DNA from: Druceiella hillmani
Taxonomy: Eukaryota; Arthropoda; Insecta; Lepidoptera; Hepialidae
DNA: 64,000 nt
Reading direction: 5' to 3'
Assembly: GCA_039881145.1 (NCBI GenBank)
Contig: JAYKKI010000066.1
Span: forward strand, 7,389,501-7,453,500
The number at the start of each line of letters is the position of its first letter. Position 1 is the first letter of the stretch. Under the pieces are notes generated by a model. That model made no database searches, was not told where the DNA came from, and saw only the letters and a program-made list of their open reading frames with translations. Both the position numbers and the translations under genes were made by a program. Shown piece by piece: positions 61,069 through 64,000 of the stretch.

Positions 61069-64000
61069 TGTAACCATTTGATTACAATTTTTTTATAAAG
61101 GTATAAACCTTTCCAAGATATACCAACAATTCTATTAGTAGATCAAAATATAAAATTTTCGTTTAAAGAAACATTTTCTTTTTACAAAATAGGGCACCCG
61201 TTACATTTATTCCCATTGCTTCCATTTTTCTTTATTTAAAAAAACTGCCTCCTGTTCAAAATGAATTGTTAAACTCATCCATAATATATTTAAATTCTAT
61301 GTTGGTCGGCTTACCGTTATCACGAGTTTATATTACACATAAGGTTTTTATACGACTCAAAATGTGTCTTTAATAGATATTTTTTTTCATATGAGGAGTA
61401 ACGATAAACAGAAGTTGTAAAATGCAAATAAATGTGGGTTTGATAGGATTGAAATGATGGTTTTTTTATGAATATTTAATAATAATACGCAAATTTTATA
61501 TCTATATAAAATACACGGTTGCTTAAATCTGTTGTTATAATTAGTCCAGAACCGATTGAATGCCTGTGAAATGATATTGTTAACAGGTATTTTAAATTTA
61601 TTATACATTTATTGCAATAATCTTCATTTCAAATCACAGTAGCATATGAGTAAATACATTTTTATATAATTTTATAAAGCACGTTTAAAATTGTTTAGGT
61701 TTAAAAAAGTCTCACTATCAACTTGTGTGTTTCTATAGCTATTTCTATTAACATGTGGCTGTTTCCATGTTAACAATTTATTCTATAATTAGTATTCTTT
61801 ACCCTAATTTTGAATTAATTTGGAAGGTTATTGTCTTATTTGAAATCGAGAAACACTAGAACATTTTCTTGGAGAAAACGCTCAATGCCAATCACACTTT
61901 GATATGCACGAATTGTTTTGGTGTTGCCAATATTTTGATTTTTTTCACATAATACACCAAGAGATCATTTTATGTAATATTCTTTTAATAATAAAATCAA
62001 ATTTTAGAAATGAAGCGAATTACCGACATGTTTTTTGAAATAAAAATAAGAAGACCATGCAAAGATGCATTCAAATATACATACAATGATTCGAATATAT
62101 ATACATTGACCATAAGCGATTGACTTTTTTAATTAACTGCGAAGAAAACGTTAAACAAAAGTTTAATATTCTAAGTAAATTTGCGTGGCTTTATAAGTAG
62201 AAGAAATGTAGTACTAAAATGAGAATTAATCTGGGACAATACCAATATTCTTTGAGTTACAGAAAAACTTAAGGTATTAGAATTTGACTAAATTTTTAGA
62301 AAACAATTCTTAATCGTGGGAGTAAATTGTTCTCAAAAATGGAATAGGTCGTCGTTTACCTCAATGAATACGTTGATTGATAAAAGATAGGTAGGCTGTG
62401 ACAGTAACTTTTAGTGCAGAAAATTATGTCATATACGTACTGATACCTTACTAGCTTTAAAAAGAGGCAAAAATGTTGATTATTATACTTAAAATTAGGC
62501 CAAGTATTTAAAATATAATATCTATTTCTCTGAATATAATATCGTACCATGATTTATCATGATATTCTTCCCACAGAATCTAAAACAAGAGAGAAATGGT
62601 ATGTTTATGGAAGTGTACACTTTTCGCCAGTTTAAAACAAATGGATTTTTAAAAGGTAAAATAAAAAAAAATATTGCCAGTTAAACTTATTGTCCGGAAA
62701 ACCTTACTTATTCATTATGTAGCTTAGGTATTTTTCAATTCATTATTACGCGGTTATTGCTTGAAAGAATTTTAGAAGACGATTGTCTTAAAGAAAATCT
62801 CCATACTTATAATATGGAGATTTTTCGGCTTTTTAAGGCCTTAATTATAATTTTTTGCTCGCCGAACCTAGAGTTAAGTTAATTGTTTAAGTTAAGTTAA
62901 ATTAGTTGTTTAAGTTAATGAATGTCACTAGAACTACAAAAGCCTCTTTGGCTTCGACTAGATGGTAGACATGGAAATTTCTATATCTATAAAATATTTG
63001 ATATGTAGACATAGAAATTGGTAGCAATGTTAACCAATTTCTATGTCTACGTATAAACTATTTACCGTCCTACTCGACGCGAGAACATACTGAGATTTTA
63101 TCGATGATGTGACCCTATAAAATCTAGTAAAGTTTTCGGATATAAATTGGAACTGATTTTGGTTAAAAATATCTTCTACTGGTCTAATTTGCATAACGGT
63201 GATATTCTAAAAAGTGTGCTGAAGAAATATATTCCTCTCTGTAGGAAATTCGTCGCAGATTCAGCGGCTTCAATCCAATTCTCCATTATAGAGGCGTCTT
63301 TAAGGTCTCCTAGATCTATTCACTTCAGACTTAAAATTGATGTTAGAGCCAAAATATTATACATTCAAAATTTAAAATTTAACCCTTTCTTTCATTGTCA
63401 TAAGGCGTAAAACAAAAACTGTTCAGATAGACCCATGCGCACAATCATTTACTTCTTAATCAAACAGAACTTATGTCATTACCCACATATATTAGTCGAA
63501 CTAGGCCTTAGAATTTTATCTTGAAAAATTTATTAACTTCTTTTATTTATCTTATGAATTGAGGTAAACAAATACCAATCGTTTATTATGATAATAACAT
63601 TACAAGCTGAAATCTTTACGTAAATTTAACTCCTCTTAATTGCGAAACTTTTATCTCATTAAGATCACATTCCACAACTATGTTACCGTTATCGATTTTT
63701 GTGAGATAACCATATCCAGTGTCTTACATTAGTGACGCCTGTTAATGTAGTAACGTTGCCAATAATATTTTTAGTTGAAATCCAACAAAATATATCGAAA
63801 TTAATATAAAAAATAATGAAAATTTCATAATTAGTTACATTTTGCTAATTTTTATTTCTACACATAACTAGGACACAAAAGTGCATTTTCAAGCAATAAG
63901 GAATCGTGAACAAGGGAGCTCTACCACTTATTGCATATGATCTAGCGACTAAAGTGTATGCCATAGCACAGAGCCAAACATATGATACGAGGATCATGTC
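61069..64000. other. No gene recognised; two hairpins
   Basis: Hairpins: 62794-62805 with 62813-62824 (12 bp, 7-nt loop) and 63005-63022 with 63033-63050 (18 bp, perfect, 10-nt loop). The left arm of the second also has a direct near-copy at 62965-62980 (TAGACATGGAAATT). A plus-strand 87-codon frame (63147-63410) is moderately coding-like without a motif. The rest is AT-rich. Confidence 0.7.

Overview
The window reads as AT-rich intergenic DNA from an arthropod, most likely an insect, and not as bacterial or organellar DNA. The evidence is the family mix of decayed eukaryotic transposons (piggyBac, Tc1/mariner, P-element/THAP9, Ty1/copia, non-LTR LINEs, a tRNA-derived SINE), long (TA)n microsatellites, minisatellites and spliceosomal-type splice signals. 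I found no intact host protein gene, rRNA, tRNA, operon or CRISPR array. Nearly every long open frame is a transposon fragment, a shadow of one, or a (TA)n readout. The species cannot be named from sequence alone.

Layout. 0-13 kb: almost gene-free, with two (TA)n tracts, a 38-bp hairpin, a foldback repeat whose arms carry a hammerhead-ribozyme-like motif, a ~125-bp tandem array, a possible TATA/initiator promoter near 10.97 kb and a GC-richer patch at 11.2-11.5 kb. 13.3-14.6 kb: an internally deleted piggyBac-like element. 15-20 kb: direct repeats, a half copy of the foldback repeat, two hairpins and a long (TA)n tract. 22.3-24.0 kb: a LINE relic (minus strand) with reverse transcriptase, RNase H and C-terminal zinc-knuckle remains. 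27.0-28.2 kb: a Tc1-like relic. 30.5-32.4 kb and 43.0-44.5 kb: two diverged direct copies of one unidentified long repeat. 33.1-33.5 kb: the C-terminal piece of a second LINE. 34 kb: an 89-bp minisatellite. 36.5-37.5 kb: a copia relic on the minus strand (gag, protease, start of RT; integrase missing). 40.2-40.7 kb: an internally deleted copy of a multicopy insect repeat protein. 45.1-46.4 kb: a ~120-140-bp satellite broken by an insertion bordered by a perfect 38-bp inverted repeat. 48.3-48.7 kb: a minisatellite next to a tRNA-derived SINE. 49.0 kb: a candidate first exon of a secreted protein (minus strand). 49.4-50.9 kb: a P-element/THAP9-like relic. 51.1-51.4 kb: another foldback copy. 56.9-57.6 kb: a ~130-bp tandem array. 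58.6-61.1 kb: a complete-length piggyBac-like element with TTAA flanks, all three catalytic Asp motifs, a 5'-leader intron, and a (TA)n tract that grew inside its coding region.

Themes. The transposons are unrelated families in independent decay, so no cooperating gene system is visible. Two signals are not explained by ordinary annotation. First, the foldback family has a consensus arm with nearly all the conserved hammerhead core positions. Second, there is an excess of short, near-perfect, mutually unrelated hairpins (arms about 12-38 bp, loops mostly 3-14 nt), which look like recent snap-back inverted duplications and not a transposon family. Positions were read by eye; boundaries of decayed elements are approximate.
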